Shown here piece by piece: positions 46,790-58,939 of a stretch of 64,000 nucleotides of DNA. The position numbers and the translations under genes are program-made. Below the pieces are notes generated by a model that worked only from the letters and a program-made list of their open reading frames with translations, did not search any database and was not told where the DNA came from. The DNA is taken from contig OZ023269.1 of NCBI GenBank assembly GCA_964006375.1, positions 126,330,723 through 126,394,722 on the forward strand. The letters run 5' to 3'. This DNA is from Tillus elongatus. Its lineage: Eukaryota; Arthropoda; Insecta; Coleoptera; Cleridae. Position 1 is the stretch's first letter. Every line of letters begins with the position of its first letter.

Positions 46790-47610
46790 TTTTTAGCCGT
46801 GTCGAGCGGCGTGCCGCAGGGCAGCATATTGGGCCCTGTTTTATTAACAATTTTTCTTAACGATATTGCTTATGATCTCCCACAATACCATTTAACTTTG
46901 TACGCAGATGGCACCACTTGGTGCTGCAGCTAATGTGTGAATGTGTGTCTCAGGTGTGAGCCTGGTGTTCGCGAACTGGTCTGGTTCTTAACACGCGGAA
47001 GACACGTTGCTGCAGCTGTGGGATTCCTTGAGTACTCAGGCGTTGTTGACATGCTACTATGGTAGTGTCAACTGTCTCCTGGCATATGGTTTGCTGTGTG
47101 GGGGCGGCTGTGTGCATCTGGGGAGGGTTCTATTGATGCACAGAAGAGAACTGTCCGCACCATGTTTGGCCTGCCGCTTTCCGCATCTTGTAGACCATTA
47201 TTTGTACGGTATGGCATTTGAACAGTGACGTGCCTATATATGCTTGAGGCGCTTTGTCATGTCAGAAAAATATTGAAATTTTTAGTACCTGCGGTAATAT
47301 TACAGCGTATGAAATAAGACAGGCTAAGGATTTGTATGTTCCCCCTTATAGGATCGAACAGATTAATCGGGCACCTCGCAACACTGCAATATGCTTATAT
47401 AATCATCTACCTGAAGGCGTCAAAAATTTGAGCATCCTCAGGCAATTTAAGCTTGCTTTAAAATTGTTTTTAGATAGCATTCTTTTTATTCTGTGGACGA
47501 ATATTTTAATTTTAAATTTCAGCGTTGATAAGCTGTCTTTTGTGCTTTGACTATTTCCGATATCTTGTAGAGAGCTATGGAGTACTTCTAATAAATAAAT
47601 AAATAAATAA
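46790..47610 (+). pseudogene. CR1/Daphne-like LINE RT fragment, decayed
   Basis: Frames read AVSSGVPQGSILGPVLLTIF, NDIAYDLPQYHLTLYADGTT (catalytic YADD changed to YADG, about 46900), then 47007-47228 LWDSLSTQALLTCYYGSVN and 47254-47550 TCGNITAYEIRQAKDLYVPP and YNHLPEGVKNL. It is the same family as 11505-12790. The 3' end carries (AATA)n at 47590-47608. It starts at motif B, so the 5' part is missing. Confidence 0.8.
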
Positions 47611-47663
47611 TAAATATTCTATAGATAATCGACAACGCTATCCAGCCACGAAAAGTTAAAGCT

Positions 47664-47667
<4 letters not shown>

Positions 47668-47749
<82 letters not shown>
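47668..47749. repeat. (TA)n microsatellite
   Basis: About 40 TA units; flanks are not family T. Confidence 0.95.
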
Positions 47750-47752
<3 letters not shown>

Positions 47753-47814
47753 GCTGAACCATTTACCAAAATTTAGGTCTGTTTAAAGAGAAAAAAGTTA
47801 GAGACATTTAAAGA

Positions 47815-48060
47815 AAAAAATTTGTAAAATTGGGGTTTTCTTCAAAACGTAAAAAGTCGCGATTTGAAACGTCACAATTGGCAACATTTAGGCAAATAAC
47901 CTGAAAGAAATACGGATTATGTAAAGAGTGTTCTACAAACGCTTTAGTTTCACCTTCATTTTAATAAAATATTTCCAGAAAATTAATTTCAAATAAACAC
48001 TTTCTCTGATGCTTTGGAAGTTTTTTAGTTAAGTTTATGGTTTAACGGTCTATCATTTCT
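47815..48060 (+). repeat. Unnamed interspersed repeat, second copy
   Basis: Matches 39690-40019 in reverse (CGCGATTTGAAACGTCACAA, GGCAACATTTAGGCAAATA, ATTAATTTCAAATAAACACT, TTTCTCTGATGCTTTGG). Confidence 0.6.
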
Positions 48061-48185
48061 GGGTAATGTTAGTAGAAAAAATTCGTTAATGAGGAAACCG
48101 CGGCTTTTGAATTTCTTCAATTGAGCGCAAATTAGGCCGCCTAGAATCCATATCCGGGTTTAGTTTCTGTTTACATATATACAGG
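48061..48185 (-). mobile_element. Family T right arm
   Basis: In reverse: ATTCGTTAATGAGGAAACCG, GAGCGCAAATTAGGCCGCC, TAGAATCCATATCCGGGTTT. It stops at ACATATATACAGGGTGACGC, where a different repeat starts with a mariner-like tip. Confidence 0.65.
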
Positions 48186-48407
48186 GTGACGCATTTCTAT
48201 GGTAAAGCCCAATAAAATTGTTATTATGCAAGATAGGAGAAAAATTTTATACGTTACCTATAGGGTGTCTTGAGCTGCATCTTATGAAATTATTTTGACA
48301 ATCACAATAAGTCGTTGGTGATACCTACAATTATTATTTTTTGAACATTCCTTATTGGATTTTTGCATTTTTAATCGAAATATGATGCATGTTTGTAAAA
48401 AAATCGA
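48186..48407 (+). repeat. Shared flank of family M with mariner-like tip
   Basis: Starts CAGGGTGACGCATTTCTATG after TA, and includes AGGGTGTCTTGAGCTGCATC and GTCGTTGGTGATACC. The same text, in reverse, follows family M copies at 29403-29555 and 39496-39660. So this unit and family M are often joined. Confidence 0.65.
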
Positions 48408-48712
48408 GACGCAGTTAGTGCGTTTTGATAGCGAATTTTTCTTAAATGCTTCAAAATTCAATAACGCAATTTGCTATTAACCTAAGGTTCGTCAGTTAGG
48501 AAACGAGTTTTCTCGGAAACGTTTTAAGTTATTTTCGGAAAATGTTTGTACATTTTCAAACAAGTTATTTTTATAAAATATGGTACATTGTTCCTACTAG
48601 ATAGGTTATACAGGTGACCAAATTGATGCCTGCTTGCATTAAAGAGATATATTTGCTATTAAGAACATTTTTATGAAAATTCCGTAACGCACTTGCTGCG
48701 TCTAGACTTTTA
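48408..48712 (+). mobile_element. Family M complete copy 7 (about 305 bp)
   Basis: Left end GAGACGCAGTTAGTGCGTTT, right end GTAACGCACTTGCTGCGTCT. Relative to copies 1-6 the interior is in the opposite direction (CCTAAGGTTCGTC precedes GATGCCTGCTTGCATT). Confidence 0.85.
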
Positions 48713-48789
48713 AAATTTGGGTATGCCTCATATTATTGCATTTTCGCATTTTATATCAAAATATAATGACTGTTTGTAAGAAAAGAAAC

Positions 48790-48918
48790 TCGAGACGCAG
48801 CAATTTCCTTATGGTAGCGAACTTTCATTAATTGCTTCAAATTTTCATAGTTCAATTTGTTATTAACCTAAGGTTTGTTGACCATGCCCCCCCCCCCACA
48901 CCCCCCCCCCCCTCCCTG
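48790..48918 (-). repeat. Family M end followed by poly(C) tracts
   Basis: GAGACGCAGCAATTTCCTTA and interior to 48882, then two runs of C (48886-48898 and about 48902-48915) split by ACA. The rest of the copy is missing. Confidence 0.7.
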
Positions 48919-49925
48919 AATCCGCAACTGTCTTAAGGGATATTAATTTGGGGTTATCTAACTTCTTTAGATCACAGGACAAATATAGGAGATTTAGAAA
49001 ACAAAAATTAATTTAAATGAAATTTTATTATATGCGCTACCTACTCATCTGTTTAAATTCGGTGCCAAGTCCGAAACACAATAATACTTAACAATATAAA
49101 CAGCTTAATTAATAACGGATTATTATTCTAAAGAAGTACCTAAATATGTTGTTAATGATCAAAGACCAACCCATGCTCACGCATTCCTTCGCGTGCGCGA
49201 AGAAACTTGCGATGTGGCGGAAGTAGACCTAGCCTATCTACCTGCTACCTAATTGAATTGGCACCGACGTCAACCAGATGAGAGGGTAGCGCATATAATA
49301 ATATTTCATTCAAATTAGTTTTGGTCTTTTGAATTGAACCTGTAATCCAGTTATTTTTCGCTTTCTGGTGCCTTTGTTGAAGTTGGTTTGAATTTTTTCA
49401 AATTTTGTTTATTGTGTAACTTTCCTTTCTCTGAAGCTGTAAATATATATACAGATGTTATTTTGTGTCTCTTGTAATTTTTTTTATTTTGTCGGTCACA
49501 ACGTTCTGCCGGACAAGCAAAGTGAAATAACTGCTAGAAATAAAAAGTTGGGATGATGAGTTTCCGCAACTGTGTGTGTGTGGGGGGAAGGAAATGGCTT
49601 CGGACATTACGTCCATTGACCACAAAACTCTGCAGTAAATTTGTATCATTGTTATATCTATACCTTGTAAAGCGATTCTCCTCCAAATATATTTATAATT
49701 TGCAGCATGGATATCAATACTTACAGCAATAGGGAGGATTAAAGCGATAGACGTACCTTTATGTGTAAGCTCTTACAGAGTATGACCATTTCTAAATGGC
49801 TATAGCATAAGCATTATTTACCTTCTAACATATCAATTTTGTCAAAATATAAATGTTTGTGTTCTTACTTATTATTAAGGATAGAAACAAAGGATACTCG
49901 CTTCTCGCCCAGGTGTCCTTCAGGA
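48919..49925. other. Unassigned DNA
   Basis: About 1 kb with no supported gene or named repeat. Confidence 0.45.
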
Positions 49926-49927
49926 CA

Positions 49928-50540
49928 TTTTTTTTTAACAAACAACACTGGACAGCTAATGACATGGGATAAAAAACAATAGCTGAGACAGTAAGAAAAC
50001 TAAATTTATATTAATATTATTCTTAACTAAGGCCAATACTAAAATACACATATAGAGAAATAGTAAAACTAAATTTTGATTTTTGTATGCCGAATGAATT
50101 TTATAAGTATATTGTAGATTTTCAGGCTATTTGTACAAATAAGTGTTGCTAAGTTCACAGGAAACTCTACTCCTGCATCTTTGAGTTCTTTCCAGAGTTG
50201 TTTACGTATCGGGTTATACAAACTGCACTGAAACATGAGGTGTTCTAAAGTTCCTAGGTAACTGTTGTCACATGTACAATAAGGATTGTTACTAATGCCT
50301 ATTTTATGTAGGTGTTGTGGAAAGCAGCCGTGATTCAGCTTCATTCTGGTAATTATAGTAGTATAGTACCTTGGCATAATAAATTCGTCAATATGTGGAA
50401 TTTTTTTAGGCAACATTGGATGAATAAGTGTATATCGATTAGTTGTTTTGTTAACAAACTCATGCCAAACACTTTCCCACGTTTCCCTTATTTCAAATTT
50501 ATTTTTTTGATTTACATCCTCAGCAGTAAGTTTCCGCAAC
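49928..50540 (-). pseudogene. C-terminal tail of an I-type (RNase H-bearing) LINE
   Basis: A 156-codon minus-strand frame reads YYTTIITRMKLNHGCFPQHL, then HKIGISNNPYCTCDNSYLGT, LEHLMFQCSLYNPIRKQLW. The pattern (R/M-L-x-H-G...L-H-x-I-G...C-x-C...H...C) is the zinc-binding tail that follows RNase H in I-group LINEs. No RNase H or RT is next to it, so it is 5'-truncated. Its 3' end has an A-rich tail (T run at 49928-49938 on the plus strand). Confidence 0.7.
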
Positions 50541-51184
50541 TAATTTCCTTGTTTAATAAAAGCCATAGATGGCAACAGATGTAAGAACCGTTTTCAATAA
50601 TTTTCTGCTTCACTTTTATGTACCATAACCACAAGATAATTACACAGAGCTAAAATAATACATTCATACATAATTTATAGTATACAATTAAAATTTAAAA
50701 CTATACAATAAAAGCACTACCGGCCAAAATTTAATACACCCATGTTAGGTGAGCGTTCTATTTGTAACCAACTGTACCATTACAGTAATTATATCGTAGC
50801 GAAGTAATCAGTAATTAAATTGGTAATTAAACATAATTTACCTAAAAATATACATATTAATGCAAGTCCAGGTAATTGGCTAGGGTATAATTGAGACGTT
50901 GTACGAAGTAGAGAAAAACAGACATAATAATAATAATGTCTAAATATGCATTTCCTCTCATATATGAGTAATAAAACTTCTAATAATCAACGATCTCAAC
51001 AGTTACGAACTTTTAATCTACGGTTACAGAATAGTGGACAAGAAATAATACCAAGATCGACGGTTCTTAGGCGTTTGTAGTTGTACTACATAATTTAACT
51101 TAATTTATTTCCCCGTTGGCATTTGATAAAAAATATATATTATGACTTTGGTACTTCTACCGTGTTGCAAATAGATTAATAAAA
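50541..51184. other. Unassigned AT-rich DNA
   Basis: No supported gene or named repeat. Confidence 0.45.
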
Positions 51185-51300
51185 GGTCTGGATGCAACAA
51201 GTACGTTATGGTAGCTTCATAAAACATATTCTGAATTGCAAATTTTTTTTTTAAAAGGGCATCAAATTCGATTAACAGTAATTCGAAAATAAACTTAAAG
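51185..51300 (+). repeat. Family M left end
   Basis: GTCTGGATGCAACAAGTACG, TTATGGTAGCTTCATAAAAC, then GGGCATCAAATTCGATTAAC. A matching right end stands at 54270-54325, with other elements between. Confidence 0.65.
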
Positions 51301-51870
51301 TACACCCGAAAATATTGTACATTATTTACACACCTGCCAAAATATGATTGTGCACAGTCTATTTGACCAAAATTACAAAAAAAACTTTTTAGGTGCATAA
51401 AAATTTGCAAACAATTTTTGTCACGAAAATTATATTTTTTTCAAAAATTTGCTAAGCAAAATTTTTTTCACGAAAATTCAAAAACATTTTTACGATAACT
51501 TATGAAACATTAATTATTTATTAATTACCAACATTTTACAAAAACTTTTCAAAACTGAATTCTACGAAAACATTAAATAAATTTTCTGGGAAAACAAACT
51601 AAATATTTTTTACATGAAAATTTCTCACAAAAATGTATGAAACTTAAATTATATATCTAATCTGTGACGAAAATTTAAAGAAAAAAAGGCCGTGAGAAAT
51701 ATAACGGAAAAATACTCACATTTTAATATCACAAGCTGTAGGAAATAAGGTTATTTAAGTATTTTGCTTTGAAGTTTCATTTAACATTTGTGAAAGCAAT
51801 TTATCGACTACTTATATATTATGTAAACATAGGTCTATCACATGAATTATTTATTACCTTTTAGTGATTT
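51301..51870. other. Unassigned AT-rich DNA
   Basis: Oligo-A and oligo-T rich (AAAATTTTTTTCACG-type strings repeat at 51405-51700), no gene. Confidence 0.4.
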
Positions 51871-51990
51871 TTCTTTTAAAATATTCACTATTGAGGACAT
51901 CCCGATTTTTGAATTTTGAAAAAATTTCTTCAAAAGAGCGCGAACTAGCGCGAACTTTTCGTTTTCGAGTTATTTTGAAAAGAACAAAAT
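51871..51990 (-). mobile_element. Family T right arm
   Basis: In reverse: TAGTGATTTTTCTTTTAAAA, CACTATTGAGGACATCCCGA, TTCAAAAGAGCGCGAAC, TTTTCGAGTTATTTTG. Confidence 0.65.
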
Positions 51991-52099
51991 TTGTCAATTT
52001 TTTTCTTCAATATCTAAGTAGGCGTTGATCTGACAAGTCTAAGACTTGCACATTATGAGGACACTTTTTACAGAGTAATCTTTTTGTGCTATTCTCAAC

Positions 52100-54236
52100 T
52101 TTGGATTGTCATTTGTTTTTGAGCTACAGGTATCAACGTTTGTTTTTATTATGGCAGCCAGATTGGATTTTTTTCTCATGTGATAGCCTATGAAAACAGA
52201 TTTTGAATCATGTACAACATACTTGAGAAATCTTGTAATTGCACTGACAATTTTGACGTTTTGAGGCTAGTAGGCTATGAAATCCAATACCAGAAAACAA
52301 ATGACAAAAAAAAAGTGTTTAAAAAGCAGTAGGCCATGGAATCTAACAATAAACTTCTACTTTTAACATAATTTTCCGTAATGATTCACGATAAAAAATA
52401 GGAACTGTGAGCACACCAATGAATCGGCCCATTATTACAAATAATATTTTATATTACAACATTATCCTAAAAATTGTTATAATTTCATTAAATAGGTAAA
52501 CCTAGTAAATAACTAAATTTACTAACAGAACCCAATAAAAAGAAGATTAATGATTTACGAAGATGCCTTTGAAAATTGTTTGATTTTTAAACGTAAGTCA
52601 ACTGAAAAACAACAAAAGAAAGGTTGCTGTGGATATAACACTATCGCGACAATTAAGAATACTGTCATTCTTAATTATCTGAACAATTTTGGGTGTATTT
52701 AACACGTTGCTTAAGAAGAATATTTTTGACATGTTGGAATGTTACATTCCTTCTAACCGAAATACCGAGGCAGCTGCAAATTCATATCAGAACAACTACC
52801 CGGAAAGACGACAACGAAACACCAAAATATCTCGCAGGATAGTGACCAATCTATTGAACGATGGTAGCTTCCACGCACAGAAACTACCAATGCCTAGAAA
52901 TAAAGAAAGAAAAAATGCCGTCTTACAGGTTTCAAACGAAAACCCTTCGCAATCTGTTCGGTTTTATGGTGAACAAATTGACGTTCCAAAAAGTACAGCA
53001 CACTATGTATTTAAACAAAGTCATTACCATCCATACAAACCTACAATCGTACAAGGCTTAAATGTTGACGATTACCCTAAGCGACTTCAATTCTGCAGAT
53101 GGTATCAGGGACAATGTCACTAGATGAAAATTTTTATTTGAAAATAATACGGACTGATGAATCCAGATTAACAAATTGTTGTGCGTATAATCGCCATAAT
53201 ATGCATTATTGGGCAAATTAAAATCCCGATCTAAAGGAAGAAAGACGATTTCAAGACAGATTTGGTATTAATTTTTGGTGCGCCTTATTAGGTAAAAAAC
53301 TGTTATTTTTATTTGTAGATTAGACAGTAAATTTAAAAAAAAAATCAGGTAACTTCATTGTTGGTCTGTTCTTTTTTGAAAATAATTTAACTGGGGAAAG
53401 GTATCTTAATCCATTGAGAAATGATATCTTACCAACAATTAGAATAGTTCATGATAATTTAGACAAGATTTGGTACAAACAAGACGGTTGTCCAGCTCAC
53501 AGTGCTAGGATCGTGAAAGAATTTTTGTGTGCTCGAAGTCCTGATATAACACCCATGGGTGTTTATTTTTGGGGTACTCTGAAGAATGATGTGTATAAAT
53601 TCAATCCACCACAAAATATAAATTAATTACGAAACAGAATCACGGAAGCTATACATAATATTAACCAAAACACCCTCACCAGAGTTTGCAGGCATGTTTC
53701 AAAAAGGTGTATAAAGTGCATTGAACGAAACGGTGCCCATATTGAACAATTTTCTATTTAGTGTATTTTTAAGTTTCTATTTTATTATTTGTTGACTTCC
53801 ATTTCTAATTGTGTTTTTGGAGTTTAAGTTTCTATTTGTTATTGCCGGGTTTTGTTATTAAACTGTTTCGCATAATATTACCTGGCATTATTACCTAATT
53901 AAGTATTGTAAATTAAATCACAATATTTTTTTATGGTGAATCATTACGGAAAATTATGTAAAAAGTAGAAGTCTATTGTTAGACTTCATGATCTACTGCT
54001 TTTTAAACACTTTTTTTTGTCATTTGTTTTCTGGTATTGGATTTCATAGCCTACTATCCTCAAAACGGTTTTTCTCAAAATTGTCAGTGCAATTACAAGA
54101 TTTCTCAAACATGTTTTGCATCATTGGAAAGCTGTTTTCACAGGCTATCACATGAGTTAAAAATCCAATATTGCCACCATAATAAAAACAAACGTGACAG
54201 CAATACATTCCCATCCTGTTTGGGACACACTGTATA
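52100..54236 (+). mobile_element. Tc1/mariner-superfamily element with about 260-bp inverted arms
   Basis: The arms (about 52136-52394 and 53935-54199) are inverted copies sharing ACGTTTGTTTTTATTATGG, CTCATGTGATAGCCT, AAATCTTGTAATTGCACTG, AAACAAATGACAAAAAAA and TTTTCCGTAATGATTCAC. The right tip ends at TGGGACACACTGTATAC, a mariner-like tip with TA. The left outer 35 bp no longer match, so that tip is lost. A transposase pseudogene lies between the arms. Confidence 0.85.
52689..53760 (+). pseudogene. Tc1/mariner-superfamily transposase, nearly whole but broken
   Basis: In order: N-terminal DNA-binding half (52689-53123; TEAANSYQNNYPERRQRNTK, then SVRFYGEQIDVPKSTAHYVF), first catalytic motif RTDESRL (about 53150), INFWCALL (about 53268), second motif WYKQDGCPAHSARIVKEFL (about 53470), third motif CARSPDITPMGVYFWGTLKN (about 53540), and C-terminal RNRITEAIHNINQNTL with CIKCIERNGAHIEQF (53635-53755). 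Each DDE aspartate region is present. Breaks: a stop after HCH at 53121, TAA at 53219, frame changes near 53300. Between the second and third motifs about 15-20 residues usual in the family are missing (no RWIGR...WP before RSPD). Confidence 0.85.
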
Positions 54237-54264
54237 CACATATATATCTAAAACTTTTGTAAAA

Positions 54265-54330
54265 AAACGTACATCATTTATATGAAAATTCACTGCCATG
54301 ACGGACTTGCTGCGTCCAGAGTTTTATTAT
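54265..54330 (-). repeat. Family M right end
   Basis: ATTCACTGCCATGACGGACT and TGCTGCGTCCAGAGTTTT. Confidence 0.75.
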
Positions 54331-55716
54331 CTTATCTAGATTTGAACAAAAGCAATAATAACTTATTGGAAGCCCCCTATTTGGAGGCGCGTTACTCTGC
54401 AGGTGTAGGCTTAGGAAAAAAGTTTTTAGAAGAACATATTGTATTCTTCAATAAAGAACCTGATTTTTTTTGCAACATTTGGAAACAACTCTATAAAAAT
54501 ATTTTCCTGCTGCTGAAACGAGACTGATGTATTTTCCTGCAACTGATGATAAATTGTAAATACTTTAAGTGACAGGAAAGTTGAAATAAGGCAGGTTCAC
54601 TTTATATTAATGATTAAATATGAATTTTCTTTATTGGAGGTGGTGGAGGTAAAATTCAGAATTGAAACCTGGTGTGTATGAATTTCCCGGTCGCTATTTG
54701 CTATTCGCTGTATGATGTGACGTCAGGTTCGTTCTGGTTTCGTGTGTATTCGTACCTTTAGAGCCTGAGCCAATCCTGCTACGGGATGTAGCGTTCCAAG
54801 TTTCACGATTCACGGCCTGCGTTCTACTCGCAGGAGAGTTTACTGCTGCTGATAGATAGAGAATCTCCCTACTCAACCAGCCGCAGCCGAGCAGTCGAGT
54901 TCTACTCGTTGCTCGTTGAGGGTCGAAACTTGTGTCTCGCTTCACAGTTTTACCTTTGCGTTTTGCCGCATCTCAACTATCCCACAAAGTTTTCCCCTAA
55001 ACTTTATTAAAGAACTTTAAAATGTATTTAGCTTCATTCATCACTTAAAACAATTTTACTAAATAAAAGTGAAATTTTTAATAAACTTTAACTCTAAGTG
55101 TTGTTTGTTTAACTTTAAAAAATTGTCAACAAACTATCACCAGCTAACAAAAACTGCGTTGTCAATTGGTTAATTTGATTCAAGATAAACTTTTAATCTA
55201 ATAAATAATAATGTCAAGTGAAGACAGTCCACAGGATATAAATCATCTAAAAATTAAAAATATAAATGAATCTATGTAAAAATAATCCGTGTATGGAGTG
55301 TAAATTGGTGGCAGCAAGTGTGGTGCCCTGTGAATATTTACATTATGTACGCAATGTTTCCATTATAAATTGCTAAGAACTTCTATCTACTAAAGGTAGG
55401 TTCAAATATTTTAAGTCCCATGTGTATTGTAAATATTCCAATAATGTCACCTCTTTATCAACAAAATGCTAGTATTTATTATTCAGGACCTGCCATGTTT
55501 TAAAACAAATTGCACTTTTTACACACAACTCCGATATAATCATAGCAGCCGCAAAATCCCAAGAGATCGTCCTTTCTTTTACAAACAAATGAATTTCATT
55601 TTTCGCGGTCTCTAACCTATAATAGCATGCTGCCCGACGGATTCTACATGTAAACAAAACATTTTACTCACATTTCTCCCACAAAACCAATCCACCCAAC
55701 ATATTTTTTCCATGTT

Positions 55717-55717
<1 letters not shown>
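54331..55717. other. Unassigned DNA with a possible LTR-element leader (54650-55330)
   Basis: 54700-54990 is less AT-rich than its surroundings. Further on, AATAAA-like signals (about 55060 and 55200) precede TTGGTGGCAGCAAGTGTGG at about 55305-55323, which resembles the leader just after an LTR. No gag or pol frame follows and no second LTR was found. The call of a leader is weak. The rest of the region holds no gene. Confidence 0.3.

Positions 55718-55719
<2 letters not shown>

Positions 55720-55804
<85 letters not shown>
55720..55804. repeat. (TA)n microsatellite
   Basis: About 42 TA units; flanks are not family T. Confidence 0.95.
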
Positions 55805-55809
<5 letters not shown>

Positions 55810-56224
55810 CTCGCGGAAGATCTCTGGCTAGGATAAGATCATTAAAATATTTGGAATAATTGAATGGATAAGTATACAAACTTTTTATGGGGTCACTTAA
55901 AAAACACGACCCTTGTGTATTCAAAACAAACGACGCATTATAAAAAAGAAATTGTTTGAAATCATTAAGAAAACTTGTACATCATTATTCGTATTCGTAG
56001 TCGGTGAATGATATAATGAACATGCTTCAAGATTTTTTTTACCCGCTGGTGGTCCCTTTTGTTTAAACCCAAAGAGAATGCATCCTTTGACATAATTAAT
56101 AAATGGTTTTTTTGCTGGAAAGTTAATTATTATAATTATAAACTAGACGTCTTAAAAGACTGAGGTTGGACACCATGGCTGGAAACTAAAATAAAAGACA
56201 GAATCACCACAAAAATAATAGAGA

Positions 56225-56285
56225 TTTATGCGCTAGATACGTAATTCGACAACGAAGCTGTCTTCATCAGTAGCTGTCGCTAAAC
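56225..56285 (-). ncRNA. Hammerhead-ribozyme-like motif (left half of palindrome)
   Basis: On the minus strand: stem I ACAGCTA, core CTGATGA (56270-56264), stem II GACAGC/GTTGTC, core GAA (56247-56245), stem III TTACGTAT (56244-56237), C (56236), stem I return TAGC, which pairs with GCTA. One base of the stem III palindrome (ATACGTAT) is changed. Confidence 0.6.
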
Positions 56286-56299
56286 TCGTTAAAGTTTAG

Positions 56300-56352
56300 C
56301 AACAGCTACTGATGAAGACAACTTCGTTGTCGAAATACGTGTCTGGTTCAAA
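56300..56352 (+). ncRNA. Hammerhead-ribozyme-like motif (right half of palindrome)
   Basis: Stem I ACAGCTA, core CTGATGA (56309-56315), perfect 6-bp stem II GACAAC/GTTGTC (56317-56322 with 56326-56331), core GAA (56332-56334), stem III ATACGTGT (56335-56342; self-complementary if G-U is allowed), cleavage-position C (56343). All core bases are intact. The stem I return strand (TGGTTC) no longer pairs with GCTA, so cleavage would be weak or lost. Confidence 0.65.
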
Positions 56353-56614
56353 ACTCTTAGTTATTATTTTAGTGGTTTTCGGGCGTGATTCTGCTTTTTG
56401 TTTTAACTTTTAAGTCCACACTAAATTATTAATCATTATTCTTGCGAACTGTCATATTTTATTTCCCTCTCCATTGTAGTTATTAGTTTGCTCTTGTTAG
56501 TGCATTTTCGTGGGAAAAAATTAAAAATGAGAAGATCCAAACTTTGGAATTTAAAAAAATATATTTAAATGAGCGCGGCCCATATTATCAGTCAGATTCA
56601 AGTTTGATCTGTTT

Positions 56615-57499
<885 letters not shown>

Positions 57500-57556
<57 letters not shown>

Positions 57557-57690
57557 TTACACCGATAGGTCAGAAAATTATATGCCGATTTTAATGAAAT
57601 TATTTGGTATGTACATTCCTTTTCTAAGTGGTTTGAATAACTTCGTTAGCGACTAAAATCGGACCAGAAAGCCGTAAATACTTGTATTTT
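57500..57690 (-). mobile_element. Family T left arm with (TA)n
   Basis: (TA)n 57500-57548, then in reverse: ACACCGATAGGTCAGAAAA, TATGTACATTCCTTTTCTAA, ACTTCGTTAGCGACTAAAAT, CGGACCAG. Together with the tract at 56617 it is the host copy into which the MITE inserted. Confidence 0.75.
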
Positions 57691-57783
57691 GGCATGGCTT
57701 GGAGTCGCTAACCATTCTTAGGCGTATAATATTTTTATCATTGCACTAACACCTCCAATTACCAGGTACCATACAGTAAATTA

Positions 57784-58545
57784 GGGTAAATTTGTAGATT
57801 AGTTCCCGAAAATTTTGATAAATTTCTCCACAGACATCCCTAAAGCCCCCCTAAGAGCAAGATGCAACAAGAAAACTTTCTTGTTCTCACGCCCCAAGCA
57901 AGTTACGGGACAAAGAGCGAATAGGGGTGCTGGGCGGGGAAGAAGATAAAGATGTAATACAAGCCGGAAAATGCGAAAAAAGAGCCTAGCGCGCCTATTA
58001 AAAGTCGCCTTTTTCCAACAATTAGAAGATATACCCCCCCCCCAGTCACCCCTACCCCCCACAAGATTTTAGTCGCCCAAGGCCCGGGAAGTTACCGGAG
58101 ACTGTGCCCTAGGAAACGAGTAGGTTGCTCACGGAAGTAGGGGGAAGGAAATTTGCCTCCCAAGGTGATGTAATGCTACCGGATACTATGCCCAATGAAA
58201 CTAGCAGGTTGCTGACGCAAGTAGAGGGAAGCAAAATCACCGGCGCACACCGCCGTCCCCGGGGAATTTCCTTCCCCCCTACTTGCGTGAGCAACCTGCT
58301 CGTTTCCTTGGGCGCAGTCTCCGGTGACATTTCGCGGCCCTGGGCGGCTGAAATGTTGTGGGGGATAGAGGCGACTGGGGAGGGGGAATCTTCGAATTGT
58401 TGGTAAAGGGCGACTTTGTATGGCGCGCTAGGCTTTTTTCGCATTTTCCGGCTTGTATTACCTTCTTATCTTCTTCCCCGCCCAGCACCCCTGTTAGGTC
58501 CTTGTCCCGTAACTTCCCTGGGGGGTGAGAACAGGAATTTTTTTC
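57784..58545. mobile_element. GC-rich foldback element, copy 2
   Basis: Left arm starts GGGTAAATTTGTAGATTAGT, like copy 1, and contains GAATAGGGGTGCTGGGCGGG; the right arm holds the complement CCCGCCCAGCACCCCTGTTA and GTCCCGTAACTTCCCTGGGG. The middle has a unit repeated directly and inversely: GGTTGCTCACGGAAGTAGGG, GGTTGCTGACGCAAGTAGAG and CTACTTGCGTGAGCAACCTG. The right terminus is lost into T-rich sequence. No coding. Confidence 0.75.
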
Positions 58546-58810
58546 TTTTTTTCTTATTTTTAGAATAGTTTTTTTGTTTTTTTTTTGTAACAATTTTTTT
58601 GGTTTTTTTGTAATACTTTTTTTTCTTTGTAATAATTTTCTTGTAATTTTTTTTTGTAATAATTTTTTTGTTTTTCCATAAAAAAATTTGCATTATTTTT
58701 TTTGCAATTTTTTGTAAATTTTTTTGATAATTTTTTATTGTAATAATTTTTTTGTAATATTTTTATTGCAATATGTTTTTCTTTTTTTTTTGTAATATAT
58801 TTTTTTTAAA
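58546..58810. repeat. T-rich degenerate repeat (TTTTTTGTAATAA-like)
   Basis: About 265 bp made of poly(T) runs separated by GTAATAA or GTAAT at 12-20 bp spacing. It may be an expanded A-rich tail on the minus strand. The Lys/Asn-rich frame across it is not a gene. Confidence 0.8.
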
Positions 58811-58939
58811 TATTAGCCGGAATACACAGGAAAACATATCCCCTAGGAATCCTTTAAGGTTCAAAAACGCCCCAGATTGAAAGAAGATATAAACGAATGG
58901 GTGATACACAAGATCTTTATAAATATTTTTACACAATAT

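Larger units (their letters stand above)
56155..56420. repeat. Near-perfect palindrome with two hammerhead-like units
   Basis: The left half (56155-56290) and right half (56293-56420) are inverted copies: CACCACAAAAATAATAGAG against AGTTATTATTTTAGTGG, TCGACAACGAAGCTGTCTTC against GAAGACAACTTCGTTGTCGA, and ACAGCTACTGATGAAGACA in both. The centre is TAAACTCGTTAAAGTTTA (about 56281-56298). The unit is shared with 7840-8075. Confidence 0.8.

Noticed and set aside
54694..54945. 83-codon minus-strand frame
   Set aside because: No recognisable motif; its composition follows the local GC rise.
58466..58693. Lys/Asn-rich 75-codon frame
   Set aside because: It is the complement of the T-rich degenerate repeat.
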